In this document: positions 17,204 through 26,126 of the stretch, piece by piece | How the letters are laid out: each line of letters begins with the position of its first letter | Numbering within the stretch: the first letter of the stretch is position 1 | Assembly: GCA_016705475.1 (NCBI GenBank) | Contig: JADIYD010000014.1 | Span: 372,001-436,000 of the forward strand | DNA: 64,000 bases | From: Betaproteobacteria bacterium | GTDB lineage: Bacteria; Pseudomonadota; Gammaproteobacteria; Burkholderiales; Rhodocyclaceae | Direction: 5' to 3' | Made by a program: the position numbers and the translations under genes | Notes under the pieces: generated by a model | Databases searched by the model: none | Told to the model about the DNA's origin: nothing | What the model saw: the letters and a program-made list of their open reading frames with translations, nothing else

Positions 17204-18199
17204 TCAGCCTCCGGCAACTTCCACCACGACACGCCCCTTGGCGCGGCCGGCGATGTATTCACCAAAAGTGGCCGGCAGATCGTCAAACGGAATGCGCCGT
17301 GACATGGCTGACAGATGCGGCGGACGCAAATCACTGGCCAGACGCTGCCAGACGCCGCTGCGATAGGGTTCGCGGATGTAACCCGAGTCGACACCAAGCA
17401 GGGAAACACCGCGCAGGATAAACGGTGCCACCGTCGTGTTCAGCGACATGCTGGCTGCCAGCCCGATGCTGGCGATGGTGCCACCCTGCTCCATCGTACT
17501 GGCGATCCAGGCCAGAACATCTCCCCCGAGATTATCCACAGCCCCCGCCCAGCGCGCCCGGTCCAGCGGCCTGATTTTCGACAGATCCAGATTCTGGCGC
17601 AGCAAGACCTCCGCCGCACCAAGGCCGCGCAAATAGTCCGCTTCGCTCTCCTTACCGGTCAATGCCACTACGTGATAGCCGATCCTGGCCAGCATATCGA
17701 CAGCCAGGCTGCCTACACCGCCAGTAGCCCCTGTAACGATGACCGGCCCCTTGCTTGGACGCAAGCCGTTTTCTTCCATGCGGACAATGCCCAAGGCCGC
17801 AGTAAACCCAGCAGTTCCCAAGGCCATCGCGTCATAGAGGGAAAGTCCTTCGGGCAAGGGCACCACCCAGTCGCCGGGCACCCGGGCCATTTCGGCATAA
17901 CCGCCGTGATGGGCCACACCAATATCGAAACTTGTGGCAATAACCTGATCACCCGGCCTGAACCGAGCATCTGCACTCTCAATGACCGTGCCGGAAAGAT
18001 CGATGCCGCCCACGCAGGGAAAGCGCCTAATAATTTTGCCGGCCCCCGTCGCTGCCAGCGCATCCTTGTAGTTGATACTCGAATAGGCAACCTTGATCGT
18101 GACTGTCCCGGCGTCAAGCTGGCTTTCGTCCATACGGACGAAACCACTACTCACCTTGCCATCGCGTTCTTCAATCAGCAGTGCCTTGAAGGAATCCAT
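17204..18199 (-). CDS. acuI: Acrylyl-CoA reductase-type MDR oxidoreductase (AcuI/YhdH)
   Basis: Zinc-free medium-chain reductase that reduces acrylyl-CoA to propionyl-CoA with NADPH. The 331-residue product matches AcuI/YhdH length and shows MDSFKALLIEERDG at the start, SSINYKDALAATGAGKI, and the nucleotide-binding loop VTGATGGVGSLAVDML. The C-terminal block (AGRAKGRVVVEVAGG) is typical. It detoxifies acrylyl-CoA formed from DMSP or 3-hydroxypropionate; the physiological source here is unknown. Located upstream of the degenerate-GGDEF regulator. Confidence 0.85.
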   Translation of the reverse strand: MDSFKALLIEERDGKVSSGFVRMDESQLDAGTVTIKVAYSSINYKDALAATGAGKIIRRFPCVGGIDLSGTVIESADARFRPGDQVIATSFDIGVAHHGGYAEMARVPGDWVVPLPEGLSLYDAMALGTAGFTAALGIVRMEENGLRPSKGPVIVTGATGGVGSLAVDMLARIGYHVVALTGKESEADYLRGLGAAEVLLRQNLDLSKIRPLDRARWAGAVDNLGGDVLAWIASTMEQGGTIASIGLAASMSLNTTVAPFILRGVSLLGVDSGYIREPYRSGVWQRLASDLRPPHLSAMSRRIPFDDLPATFGEYIAGRAKGRVVVEVAGG

Positions 18200-18330
18200 T
18201 GGTCACCTCACGCCTCGGGAAGGAAATTGTATTCATAATTACGGATGATGAACATAGTTGCAGGCAGTGAATTTTTCAACGCCTTTACAGACCTTTACAG
18301 ACGACCTCATTTCAAATATATTTCGCAGCT

Positions 18331-18840
18331 ATGCAAAAAGTACTGGCTTCTCTTTTCCTCGCTTCAGCGCTACTCGTTGGCGGGATCAGTGCGTCCGCTG
18401 CCGCGGAGTCGATTCGCAAGCCAGAAGAGCAACAGTCATTTTTTGAACGTTACACCAACGCCGCTCAGGATGTCATCCTGCAAGGGCTAAAACTGGTTGG
18501 CGTTCGTTATCGCCTCGGCGGCAACGACGAAAGCAGCGGCCTCGATTGCAGTGGTTTTGTCCGTTTGGTCTTCAAGGACAGCATCGGTGCCAGCCTGCCG
18601 CGTACGGCGCGCGAAATGAGCGAAGTCGGTCAGCAGATCGATTCGAGCCAGTTGAAACCAGGTGATCTGGTATTTTTCAACACCATGCGCCGCACCTTCT
18701 CGCACGTCGGCATCTATCTTGGCGACAATCATTTCCTCCATGCCCCGCGCACCGGGGCCGAGGTTCGCGTTGAGAACATGGACAGCAGCTACTGGATGAG
18801 TCGCTACAACGGAGCTCGACGCATACTTCAAGGCAACTGA
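18331..18840 (+). CDS. Secreted NlpC/P60 peptidoglycan hydrolase
   Basis: 169 residues: a signal peptide (residues 1-25, ending ASAAAES), then an NlpC/P60 domain. The catalytic Cys is in GLDCSGFVR, the His in RTFSHVGIYLGD, and the third polar residue is probably in FLHAPR. Such enzymes cut the D-Glu to mDAP bond in the peptide stem. A hairpin terminator follows at once. Confidence 0.9.
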   Translation: MQKVLASLFLASALLVGGISASAAAESIRKPEEQQSFFERYTNAAQDVILQGLKLVGVRYRLGGNDESSGLDCSGFVRLVFKDSIGASLPRTAREMSEVGQQIDSSQLKPGDLVFFNTMRRTFSHVGIYLGDNHFLHAPRTGAEVRVENMDSSYWMSRYNGARRILQGN

Positions 18841-18843
18841 CCA

Positions 18844-18870
18844 GAAGCGGCTTGCGAGCCGCTTTTTTTA
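18844..18870 (+). terminator. Terminator after the NlpC/P60 gene
   Basis: Stem AAGCGGCT / AGCCGCTT with a TGCG loop, followed by a T-run, 4 bases past the stop codon. Confidence 0.85.
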
Positions 18871-18881
18871 CGCCACAAAAA

Positions 18882-18900
18882 GATAATCGTTCTCATTTAC
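18882..18900. promoter_or_regulatory. Probable Fur box upstream of the iron-binding protein gene
   Basis: The 19-base stretch GATAATCGTTCTCATTTAC matches the classical Fur consensus GATAATGATAATCATTATC at 13 positions. It lies about 60 bases upstream of the fbpA start, where iron-regulated repression is expected for a ferric transporter. Confidence 0.65.
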
Positions 18901-18957
18901 AAAATTACCCATCGCCGGTAAACTGGAACCATTCTCATATACAGCCGGAGTTCCTGC

Positions 18958-19974
18958 ATGAAACTGATGCCCGCCCTTCTCGCCGCCGCCACTATTGGCA
19001 GTTTCAATTCGGCGCTTGCTCAAGAAAAAATTCTCAATCTTTATTCCGCCCGCCATTACCAGACGGACGAAGCGCTCTACGCCAATTTCACCCAGCAGAC
19101 CGGCATCAAGATTAACCGGATCGAAGGCAAGGAAGACGAGTTGCTGGAGCGAATCAAGAATGAAGGAGCGAACAGCCCGGCGGACATCTTTCTGACCGTC
19201 GATGCAGCCAGGCTGGCCAAAGCCCATGAACTCGGCCTGTTTTCTCCGGTCTCCTCAAAAGTTCTCGAATCGCGCATCCCGGCCCACTTGCGCACCGAAG
19301 ACTGGTTCTCGTTTTCAACTCGGGCACGCGTGATCGTTTACAACAAGCTCTCCGTCAAGCCGGAAGATGTGCAGAACTACGCTGACCTGGCCAATCCGAA
19401 GCTCCAAGGCAAGTTCTGCTCGCGCTCCGGTTCGCACCCCTACAATCTGTCGCTGATGGCCTCGATCATTGCCCATCAGGGCGAAGCCAAGGCTGAAGAA
19501 CTGGCCCGCGGCATGGTGGCCAATTTTGCCCGCGCACCGAAGGGCGGCGACACCGACCAGATCAAGGCTGTTGCTGCCGGCGAATGCGGCGTGGCCATTT
19601 CCAACACGTATTACGTGGCACGCCTGCTCCGCTCAACCAAAGCGGAAGAGCTGAAAATGATGGAGCGGGTTGGCATCGTCTGGCCAGACCAGAGCGGACA
19701 TGGCGCCCACATCAATGTTTCCGGCGGCGGCGTGCTGAAGACAGCGCCGCACCGCGAAACAGCCATCCAGTTCCTCGAGTACCTGGCCTCCGATCAGGCT
19801 CAGCGCTATTTTGCGGATGGCAACAACGAATGGCCTGCGGTCGACAGCGTCAAAGTGGCCAATCCGGGACTGGAGGCCATGGGCAAATTCAAGGCCGACA
19901 AATTGCCGGTCAAAAACCTCGCCATGTATCAGACCAAGGCCCAGATCATTTTTGATCGTGCCGGCTTCAAATAG
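18958..19974 (+). CDS. fbpA: Fe(3+) ABC transporter periplasmic binding protein
   Basis: 338 residues with a signal peptide ending at SALAQEK. Ferric-binding-protein hallmarks follow: LNLYSARHYQTDEALYANFT near the N-terminus, the EDELLERIKNEG block, and the iron-ligating Tyr pair in the ISNTYYVARL segment. It brings Fe(3+) to the membrane permease encoded at 20733-22373. A Fur-box-like site lies upstream. The permease and ATPase genes are not next to it; an ankyrin gene intervenes. Confidence 0.9.
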   Translation: MKLMPALLAAATIGSFNSALAQEKILNLYSARHYQTDEALYANFTQQTGIKINRIEGKEDELLERIKNEGANSPADIFLTVDAARLAKAHELGLFSPVSSKVLESRIPAHLRTEDWFSFSTRARVIVYNKLSVKPEDVQNYADLANPKLQGKFCSRSGSHPYNLSLMASIIAHQGEAKAEELARGMVANFARAPKGGDTDQIKAVAAGECGVAISNTYYVARLLRSTKAEELKMMERVGIVWPDQSGHGAHINVSGGGVLKTAPHRETAIQFLEYLASDQAQRYFADGNNEWPAVDSVKVANPGLEAMGKFKADKLPVKNLAMYQTKAQIIFDRAGFK

Positions 19975-20039
19975 CGTCAGTTCTCGCCAAAGCCCCGGCA
20001 ATTGCCTACAATTCCCCGGGGCTCTGGAACAACGGGAAT

Positions 20040-20736
20040 ATGACAGCCAAAGGATTCACATCGAATAATCTGCTCGACGCCATCCGCGCCGGAAGTCTGA
20101 GTGGTGTCATCTCGGCGCTCGACAACGGCGACGACATCGAGTTGCCCGACATGCATGGCTGCCGTGGTCTGCCGCTACGCACTGCCTGCTTTGAAGGCAA
20201 CCTGGCTATTGTTCGCGAGTTGCTGAATCATGGTGCCAATCCGAACGCCGTTGCCAGCGACGGCGCCGGAGCACCACTTCGACTGGCCTTGAGAAAAGGT
20301 CATCAGAATATCGTGGATCTCTTGCTGGAAAACGGAGCCACGCCCAACGCTGGCACCGCAACTCCCCCTGAATCCCTGGAAGGCCCCGGCCCCGCACTTG
20401 CCCGACGAAGCCATCGTTACGCCATCGCAGGCACACGATCCGGGCAATATCATCGAATATTCGTCCTCCAGCCTGCCGCTCCCGAGTAGCGAAGCCAGCG
20501 AACCTTCGCTTCCCGAAGGCCAGCCGGACAACACCATCGATTTTTCCTACACCGACAACCATCTTCCGTTTGACGATGCGGAAGCGCCAACTGATTTCGG
20601 AAGCGCGACCAATGTTCTCAGCATGGACCTGCTTTTTCTGGACGAGAACGAGACTCCCGAACTTTCTCTACGTCCTGCCGACAAGCAAGTACCGTCAGCT
20701 GCGCAAACCGTTCCGGATTCAAAAATAGGAAGCTAG
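20040..20736 (+). pseudogene. Ankyrin-repeat protein gene, apparent +1 frameshift near 20370-20395
   Basis: The first frame (20040-20489) starts MTAKGFTSNNLLDAIRAGSL and has about three ankyrin repeats (LRTACFEGNLAIVRELLNHG, then LRLALRKGHQNIVDLLLENG). After about residue 110 that frame becomes Arg-rich and unconvincing. A second frame, +1 relative to it, is open from about 20341 to 20736. It has no good start of its own and gives an acidic tail (PDEAIVTPSQAHDPGNIIEY to DSKIGS). One extra base in the GC-rich run GGCCCCGGCCCCGC would join them into about 232 residues. This could be a sequencing error or a real lesion. The function of the protein is unknown. Confidence 0.6.
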
Positions 20737-22373
20737 CGTCGGCGGCGGGCCGCCGTAATCTGGCGCGACAGCGCGATCAGCGGCAACAAACCTACCGCCA
20801 CAATGGCCAGAGCAGCCGTCGATGCTTCCGCCAGCCGCTCGTCGGAAGCCAGCGTATAGGCTTGTGTAGCCAGCGTATCGAAATTGAAGGGGCGCATGAC
20901 GAGGGTGGCCGGCAACTCCTTCATTACATCAACGAAGACCAGCAAGCCCGCCGTCAGCAGACTGCCACGCAGCATTGGAATATGCACGCGGCGCAGGGTT
21001 TCGCCCTGCCCCAGACCCAGGCTGCGCGCCGCGTCGTCCATGTTTGGCGTAATTTTCGCCAGGCTGGATTCAACCGTGTGTAGCGCCACCGCAAGGAAAC
21101 GCACGAGATAGGCGTAGATCAGCGCAGCGATGCCGCCGGTCAGCAGCAGCCCGGGGTTATGGCCGAACCACACCTCCCATTGCCCGGCCAGCCAGTTATC
21201 GAGACGTGTCACCGGAATCAGCACGCCGACGGCGATGACGGCGCCGGGCACGGCGTAGCCGAGACCGACGAGGCGGTTCAGGCCGTTGGCGAAGGCCGTT
21301 TTCGAGAGGCGGGCACCGTAACCCATGAGCAGTGCAAGCAGGACAGCGATGGTAGCCGTCACGCCGGCCAGCACAAAACTGTTGCGAGCGAGCACCAGGA
21401 AGCGTTCGCCGAACTGGGCATCACCTTCAGTCAAGGCCATTTTCAACAGCAGAATTGCCGGCAGGATGAAGCCGAGCAGCAAGGGAACGGCGCAAACCAG
21501 GGTCGCCAGCCAGGCAGACAGCCCCCGGAGTTGCGCGCCCGCCATCGGCCGGTTGCGCCCCGTCGTGTTGTTGTAGCGCGCCCGGCCACGCGAGGTGCGC
21601 TCGGCCATGAGCAGAAAAAGCACGAAAGCAAGCAGCATGGCGGCCAATTGAGCAGCTGCGATACGGTCACCGAGCGAGAACCAGGCGCGGTAAATGCCGG
21701 TCGTGAAGGTGTTGACCGCAAAATAGGCAACGGTGCCGTAATCGGCCAGCGTTTCCATGAGCGCCAGCGCGATACCGGCAACGATGGCCGGCCGCGCCAG
21801 CGGCAGCGAGACTGAAAAGAAACCGCGCCACGTCCCCATGCCCAGCGTGCGTGCTGCCTCCAGCATGCCACTGGCGCGTTCGAGAAAGGCAGTGCGAGCG
21901 AGCAGATAAACGTAGGGGTAAAGGACGCTGATGAACATCAGCATGGCGCCGGGCAGCGTGCGAATGTCCGGAAACCAGTAGTCGCCATGCTCCCACCCGA
22001 AGGTGTTGCGCAGCAGGGTTTGCACCGGGCCGACAAACTGCAGGAAATCGGTGTAGACATAAGCCATGACGTAGGCCGGAACGGCCAGCGGCAGCACCAT
22101 CGCCCATTCAAAGAAGCGCCGGCCGGGAAAGTCGTGCATGGCCGTCAGCCAGGCCGTTGCCACACCAACGACGCCCACCCCCAAACCAACGCCAAGGCAA
22201 AGCCACAGCGAATTGGCGATGTATTCGGAGAGTACGGTATCAGCCAGATGCGACCAGGTAGCACTGGTCCCGCCAACAAAGAGATTAAGTCCGACGCTGG
22301 CGACCGGCAAACCTGCCAGCAGGGCAACGACGATTCCGACCATCAACAGGGGGGAATATTGGGCTGTGCGCAT
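20733..22373 (-). CDS. fbpB: Fe(3+) ABC transporter permease (two-domain FbpB type)
   Basis: 546 residues with about 12 membrane helices in two homologous halves, as in FbpB/SfuB-type iron permeases. Each half has an EAA loop: EAARTLGMGTWRGFFSVSLP near residue 185 and DDAARSLGLGQGETLRRVHI near residue 450. These loops contact the ATPase encoded divergently 30 bases upstream. Works with the binding protein at 18958. Confidence 0.88.
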   Translation of the reverse strand: MRTAQYSPLLMVGIVVALLAGLPVASVGLNLFVGGTSATWSHLADTVLSEYIANSLWLCLGVGLGVGVVGVATAWLTAMHDFPGRRFFEWAMVLPLAVPAYVMAYVYTDFLQFVGPVQTLLRNTFGWEHGDYWFPDIRTLPGAMLMFISVLYPYVYLLARTAFLERASGMLEAARTLGMGTWRGFFSVSLPLARPAIVAGIALALMETLADYGTVAYFAVNTFTTGIYRAWFSLGDRIAAAQLAAMLLAFVLFLLMAERTSRGRARYNNTTGRNRPMAGAQLRGLSAWLATLVCAVPLLLGFILPAILLLKMALTEGDAQFGERFLVLARNSFVLAGVTATIAVLLALLMGYGARLSKTAFANGLNRLVGLGYAVPGAVIAVGVLIPVTRLDNWLAGQWEVWFGHNPGLLLTGGIAALIYAYLVRFLAVALHTVESSLAKITPNMDDAARSLGLGQGETLRRVHIPMLRGSLLTAGLLVFVDVMKELPATLVMRPFNFDTLATQAYTLASDERLAEASTAALAIVAVGLLPLIALSRQITAARRRR

Positions 22374-22377
22374 GTTT

Positions 22378-22396
22378 GTGAATGCGAATTATAATC
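22378..22396. promoter_or_regulatory. Possible Fur-type operator between fbpB and fbpC
   Basis: The 30-base gap between the divergent fbpB and fbpC starts contains GTGAATGCGAATTATAATC, a moderate match to a Fur box (AT-rich, with GAAT and ATAATC). A shared operator would co-regulate both genes, but the match is weak and is not proof. Confidence 0.35.
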
Positions 22397-22403
22397 GACC
22401 GCT

Positions 22404-23552
22404 ATGACTCAACTTGAACTAAATGGCGTCGTCCAGCGCTACGGCAGCCAAACCGTCGTCGATGGCGTGAACTTCTCGCTCGAAGCCGGCAGCATCGCCT
22501 GCCTGCTGGGTCCGTCCGGCTGCGGCAAGACAACCTTGCTGCGTTGCATCGCCGGTTTCGAGGACATCGCCGGTGGAGAGATACGCTTGCACGGCAAAGT
22601 CGTCAGCCGTGCCGGTGAGCGCATTTCGCCTGAAAAACGGCGGATCGGCATGGTCTTTCAGGATTACGCGCTATTCCCGCACCTCAGCATCGAGGCGAAT
22701 GTCGCCTTCGGCCTTGGTCGCAACCCGGGAGAGGACGCCCATCTGCGCGTTCGCCAGTTGCTGGCGACGGTCGGCCTGCAGGGCCAGGGCAGCAAATTCC
22801 CGCACGAACTCTCCGGCGGCCAGCAGCAGCGCGTGGCACTGGCCCGCGCCCTGGCGCCACGGCCAGAACTGATTCTGCTCGACGAACCGTTTTCCAACCT
22901 CGATGTGGGCCTGCGCGAGCGCCTGTCGACCGAGGTGCGCGACATTCTCAAGCGCGAGGGTTCGACGGCGATCATGGTCACCCACGACCAGAACGAAGCC
23001 TTCGCCATGGCCGACGAGATCGGCATCATGTACGAGGGGCGCATCCAGCAATGGGACGTGCCCTACAACCTCTATCACCGCCCGGCCAACCGTTTCGTTG
23101 CCGACTTCATCGGCCAGGGTGTGCTGGTCACCGGAACGGTGGGCGACCACAACAGCGTGCGCATGGAGCTGGGTACGCTGACTTCGGATACACCGGTCGA
23201 GTGCAACGAAACCTGCACAGCCTGCGACAAGGGCTGCCAGGTCGATGTGCTGCTCCGCCCTGACGACATCGTTCATGACGACAGCAGCGCTGTGCAAGCC
23301 GAGGTGCTGCACAAGGCGTTTCGCGGCGCCGACATCCTGTACACCCTGCGTCTGACCAGTGGCACGCAGGTCCTGTCGCTGGTCCCGTCGCATCACAATC
23401 ACGCGCTGGGCGAAAAAATCGGCATCCGGCTCGACGCCGACCATGTCATCGCATTCATGAAGCATGAGGAATGCACCGACTCGGCCTGCGAAATCAAGCT
23501 CGAACAGCAGCCTAAGCCGATCGCCTGGCACCCCTCCAGCAGCGTACGCTGA
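22404..23552 (+). CDS. fbpC: Fe(3+) ABC transporter ATPase with a cysteine cluster
   Basis: 382 residues. Walker A GPSGCGKTTLLRC, signature HELSGGQQQRVALARAL and Walker B LILLDEPFSNLD define the nucleotide domain. The C-terminal regulatory domain (TOBE type) contains CNETCTACDKGC (about residues 268-279) and a further Cys pair in EECTDSACEIK. The four-cysteine run is odd for an FbpC and could hold iron or an iron-sulfur cluster as a sensor; that is inference. The gene is followed by aat 17 bases later. Confidence 0.9.
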   Translation: MTQLELNGVVQRYGSQTVVDGVNFSLEAGSIACLLGPSGCGKTTLLRCIAGFEDIAGGEIRLHGKVVSRAGERISPEKRRIGMVFQDYALFPHLSIEANVAFGLGRNPGEDAHLRVRQLLATVGLQGQGSKFPHELSGGQQQRVALARALAPRPELILLDEPFSNLDVGLRERLSTEVRDILKREGSTAIMVTHDQNEAFAMADEIGIMYEGRIQQWDVPYNLYHRPANRFVADFIGQGVLVTGTVGDHNSVRMELGTLTSDTPVECNETCTACDKGCQVDVLLRPDDIVHDDSSAVQAEVLHKAFRGADILYTLRLTSGTQVLSLVPSHHNHALGEKIGIRLDADHVIAFMKHEECTDSACEIKLEQQPKPIAWHPSSSVR

Positions 23553-23568
23553 CACTTCGACTGCCGGC

Positions 23569-24279
23569 ATGATTCCGTTTCTCGGCCCGCTCGACCCTTT
23601 TCCGCCGGTCGAGATGGCCCGTGAAGACATGGGTGGCCTGCTTGCCGTCGGTGGTGGACTGCTGCCGGACCGCCTGCTCGACGCCTACCGGCAGGGCATT
23701 TTCCCGTGGGGAACGGTCGATGGCCTGCCGCTCTGGTATTCGCCCGACCCCCGCATGGTGCTTTTTCCCGACGAATTTCGGCTGACCCGCTCGCTCAACA
23801 AAACCCTGCGCTCGGGAAAATTTGCCGTGCGCTTTGACACGAACTTCGCCGGCGTCATGGATGGCTGTGCGACCACGCCGCGCATCGGTCAGGACGGCAC
23901 CTGGATCTCGCCCGTGATGAAGGATGCCTACGTTCGCCTGCATGAACTCGGCTGGGCGCATTCGGTCGAAACCTACGAAGGCGACATGCTGGTCGGCGGC
24001 CTTTACGGGCTGGCCATCGGCCGCATGTTCTACGGCGAATCGATGTTTTCCCATCGAACCGATGCATCGAAGGTCGCCTTTGCCCATCTCGTGCGGTATC
24101 TTGTGGCCAACCAATTCGGCATGATCGACTGTCAAATGTACACCGACCACCTCGCCTCGCTCGGCGGCCGCGAAATTCCGCGTGACGCCTTTTTGACCCG
24201 ATTGACGGCGTTGACCGCAGCAGGCTCGTCGCGCGCGCTTTGGGCGTCTTCCAGCGTGGTATGCCATGGCCCAGCCTGA
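23569..24279 (+). CDS. aat: Leucyl/phenylalanyl-tRNA--protein transferase
   Basis: Adds Leu or Phe to proteins with N-terminal Lys or Arg, marking them for ClpS/ClpAP. 236 residues. Start chosen at MIPFLGPLDPFPPVEMARED; the longer open frame runs into fbpC. Family blocks seen: GLLAVGGGLLPDRLLDAYRQ, GIFPWG, LWYSPDPRMVL, GWAHSVETYEGDMLVGGLYG and FYGESMFSHRTDASK. The last 30 residues are unlike other Aat proteins; a weak copy of the dispersed repeat overlaps this tail (24186-24220). It overlaps the next gene by 14 bases. Confidence 0.92.
   Translation: MIPFLGPLDPFPPVEMAREDMGGLLAVGGGLLPDRLLDAYRQGIFPWGTVDGLPLWYSPDPRMVLFPDEFRLTRSLNKTLRSGKFAVRFDTNFAGVMDGCATTPRIGQDGTWISPVMKDAYVRLHELGWAHSVETYEGDMLVGGLYGLAIGRMFYGESMFSHRTDASKVAFAHLVRYLVANQFGMIDCQMYTDHLASLGGREIPRDAFLTRLTALTAAGSSRALWASSSVVCHGPA
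24186..24220 (-). repeat. Weak dispersed-repeat match in aat
   Basis: Core TGCGGTCAAC is exact; the second tract is a CGGGTCAAAAAG-like match, but the first A-tract is poor. May be chance. Confidence 0.3.
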
Positions 24280-25009
24280 CGACGCCGAGCTGCCTTTCTC
24301 GCTGCTCCAGTTTTACGCGACCTCGCCCTATCCGTGCAGTTACCTGGCCGACCGCGAGGCGCGTTCGCAGGTCGCGACGCCGGCTCACGTGATCGACAGC
24401 GAAATCTACAGTTCGCTGGTTCGCGCCGGCTTCCGGCGCAGCGGGGTGTTCACCTACCGCCCGCATTGCGACAACTGTCAGGCCTGCGTGCCGGTGCGCC
24501 TGCCCGTGGCCGAATTTCAGCCCAACCGCAGCCAGCGCCGGGCCTCGAAACACCACGCCAATCTGCGCGCCCGCGAACTGCCGCTGCTTTACTACGACGA
24601 GCACTACACGCTCTACAACCGTTACCAGAAAGCCCGCCATCCGGGCGGCGGCATGGATGAAGACGGCCATGACCAATACGCGCAATTCCTGCTGCAAAGC
24701 CGCGTCGATACCCGGCTCATCGAATTCTCCGAAGACGGCATCGTGCGCATGGTGAGCCTGATCGACGTACTCGACGACGGCCTGTCCTCGGTCTATACGT
24801 TTTTTGATCCCGATATTCCCAACGCCAGTTTCGGCACCTACAACATCCTGTGGCAGGCCGCCCAGTGCAGCGCACTTGGCCTGCCCTACCTGTACCTCGG
24901 CTACTGGATCGCCGAAAGCCGCAAGATGGCCTACAAAGCGGCCTTTCAACCCATCGAAGGCCTGATCGGCGGGCGCTGGACCACCCTGCCCAAACCGGAA
25001 ACCCCATGA
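24266..25009 (+). CDS. bpt: Arginyl/leucyl-tRNA--protein transferase (Bpt/ATE family)
   Basis: 247 residues. Adds Leu (Bpt type) to N-terminal Asp/Glu, the second arm of the bacterial N-degron path. Visible: PCSYLADREARSQVATP, GFRRSGVFTYRPHCDNCQAC with the conserved Cys residues, VPVRLPVAEF, and YLGYWIAESRKMAYKAAFQP near the C-terminus. Length fits Bpt rather than the eukaryotic ATE1 type. The overlap with aat suggests co-translation of the two transferases. Confidence 0.92.
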   Translation: MAQPDDAELPFSLLQFYATSPYPCSYLADREARSQVATPAHVIDSEIYSSLVRAGFRRSGVFTYRPHCDNCQACVPVRLPVAEFQPNRSQRRASKHHANLRARELPLLYYDEHYTLYNRYQKARHPGGGMDEDGHDQYAQFLLQSRVDTRLIEFSEDGIVRMVSLIDVLDDGLSSVYTFFDPDIPNASFGTYNILWQAAQCSALGLPYLYLGYWIAESRKMAYKAAFQPIEGLIGGRWTTLPKPETP

Positions 25010-25698
25010 ACATCCGCTCCCTGCTGGCCATGCTGCCGGCGCTTGCACTGCCGTTCTGCGCCCTTGCCGCCGACGAGCGCGTCGCCTACACCTGCGACAA
25101 CGCCAGCCGCATCGACATTTCATTTTCGGCCGATAGCTCCGGTCGACCGCTAGCGACACTGCATTTTGCCGATGGCGACGTCGTGCTGCCGCTCGTCCCG
25201 TCCGGCTCCGGCGCGCTCTATCGCGCCGACCCCATCCGCCTGCACACCAAAGGCGACGACGCCATTTTCGAGGACGGCAAAGGCAACCTGCGCCGTTGCT
25301 CGCGCGGCAACGTGGCACCGGTTCCGCCGGCGGCCCAGTCACCAAGCAACGCGCCACAGGCGAGCAGCAGCTTCATCGACATCGCCGGCAACGTGCGCTA
25401 TCTCGCCCGCATCGCCCTGCCCTCGAATGCCATCCTCAAAATCCGCATCCAGTCCGGCCAGCGCACGCTGGCCGATCAGCGCTACGAACTCAACGGCGCC
25501 CAGGTGCCGATTCCGTTCAGCGCCACGGTCGACCGCGACCTCATGGGCAAAAAGGCCGGTGCCACCGTCAGCGCCCGCATCGAGGCCAGCGGCAAACTGC
25601 TATTCGCCAGCCCGAAACCCGTGCCGGCAATCAGAAACGGCCAACCAGTGCCGGTCGACATCGTGCTGAAACCGGCAGGCCGTGCCGACGCACGCTAA
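25006..25698 (+). CDS. Secreted protein with MliC-like and YbaY-like domains
   Basis: 230 residues. A signal peptide (residues 1-21, ending CALA) is followed by an MliC-like lysozyme-inhibitor domain (YTCDNASRIDISFS to DGKGNLRRC, with the paired Cys). A second half, after a Pro/Ala linker, resembles a YbaY-type lipoprotein domain (ARIALPSNAILKIRIQ and PIPFSATVDRDLMGKK). MliC proteins protect the cell wall from lysozyme. The two-domain arrangement is deduced from motif resemblance only. The ATG overlaps the bpt stop. Confidence 0.65.
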   Translation: MNIRSLLAMLPALALPFCALAADERVAYTCDNASRIDISFSADSSGRPLATLHFADGDVVLPLVPSGSGALYRADPIRLHTKGDDAIFEDGKGNLRRCSRGNVAPVPPAAQSPSNAPQASSSFIDIAGNVRYLARIALPSNAILKIRIQSGQRTLADQRYELNGAQVPIPFSATVDRDLMGKKAGATVSARIEASGKLLFASPKPVPAIRNGQPVPVDIVLKPAGRADAR

Positions 25699-26101
25699 GC
25701 GACGTGGCGGCGCGCTGATTTCGGCACTGCTGCTGGCTGCCGCGTCTGCACACGCCGGAACGGGCGAATCGGTGGCCTGCCACGTTACCTACGGCGGGAC
25801 GACCACGATCGTCGAAGCGGCGCCAACGGCCTCGCCCTACACCGTGGCGCCCATCGAATTCGGCTCCTACCTGCTCTTCCGCATCGTCTTTCGCACCGAA
25901 CCGGCCGACCTCGCCAGCATCAAGCTCTACGCCTACGCCGACCACGAGGACGGACGCCCGATCATCCAGCAAGCCACCTACGCCTATCCGCCGACCGCGC
26001 AGCGCAGCCACGGTTTCACCGGCCAGCAGCGCGTGTACGAACCCCGTCGGGGCGGCGAACTCGACTACTGGTGCGAGATGCGGAAAGCCGCTGCAAAATG
26101 A
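25682..26101 (+). CDS. Hypothetical secreted protein
   Basis: 139 residues with a basic N-terminus and a hydrophobic stretch (GALISALLLAAASAHAG) that fits a signal peptide. The mature part has two Cys (ACHVTYGG and DYWCEMRK) and no family I recognise. It overlaps the preceding gene by 17 bases, and its stop overlaps the ATG of the CapA-like gene, so it belongs to the same run. A repeat copy spans its last codons. Confidence 0.65.
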   Translation: MPTHAKRRGGALISALLLAAASAHAGTGESVACHVTYGGTTTIVEAAPTASPYTVAPIEFGSYLLFRIVFRTEPADLASIKLYAYADHEDGRPIIQQATYAYPPTAQRSHGFTGQQRVYEPRRGGELDYWCEMRKAAAK

Positions 26102-26126
26102 GCCGATTTTTCCGGTTGACCGCAGC
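26091..26126 (-). repeat. Dispersed repeat, copy at the CapA-like start
   Basis: Minus-strand core TGCGGTCAAC, then CGGAAAAATCGGC and CATTTTGCAG. It spans the upstream stop, the ATG at 26098 and the signal peptide. Confidence 0.8.

Noticed and set aside
21713..21722. Exact repeat core TGCGGTCAAC on the minus strand inside the iron permease gene
   Set aside because: The A-tracts that follow the core in true copies are absent, and the codons (AVNTFTTG) fit the permease family on their own.
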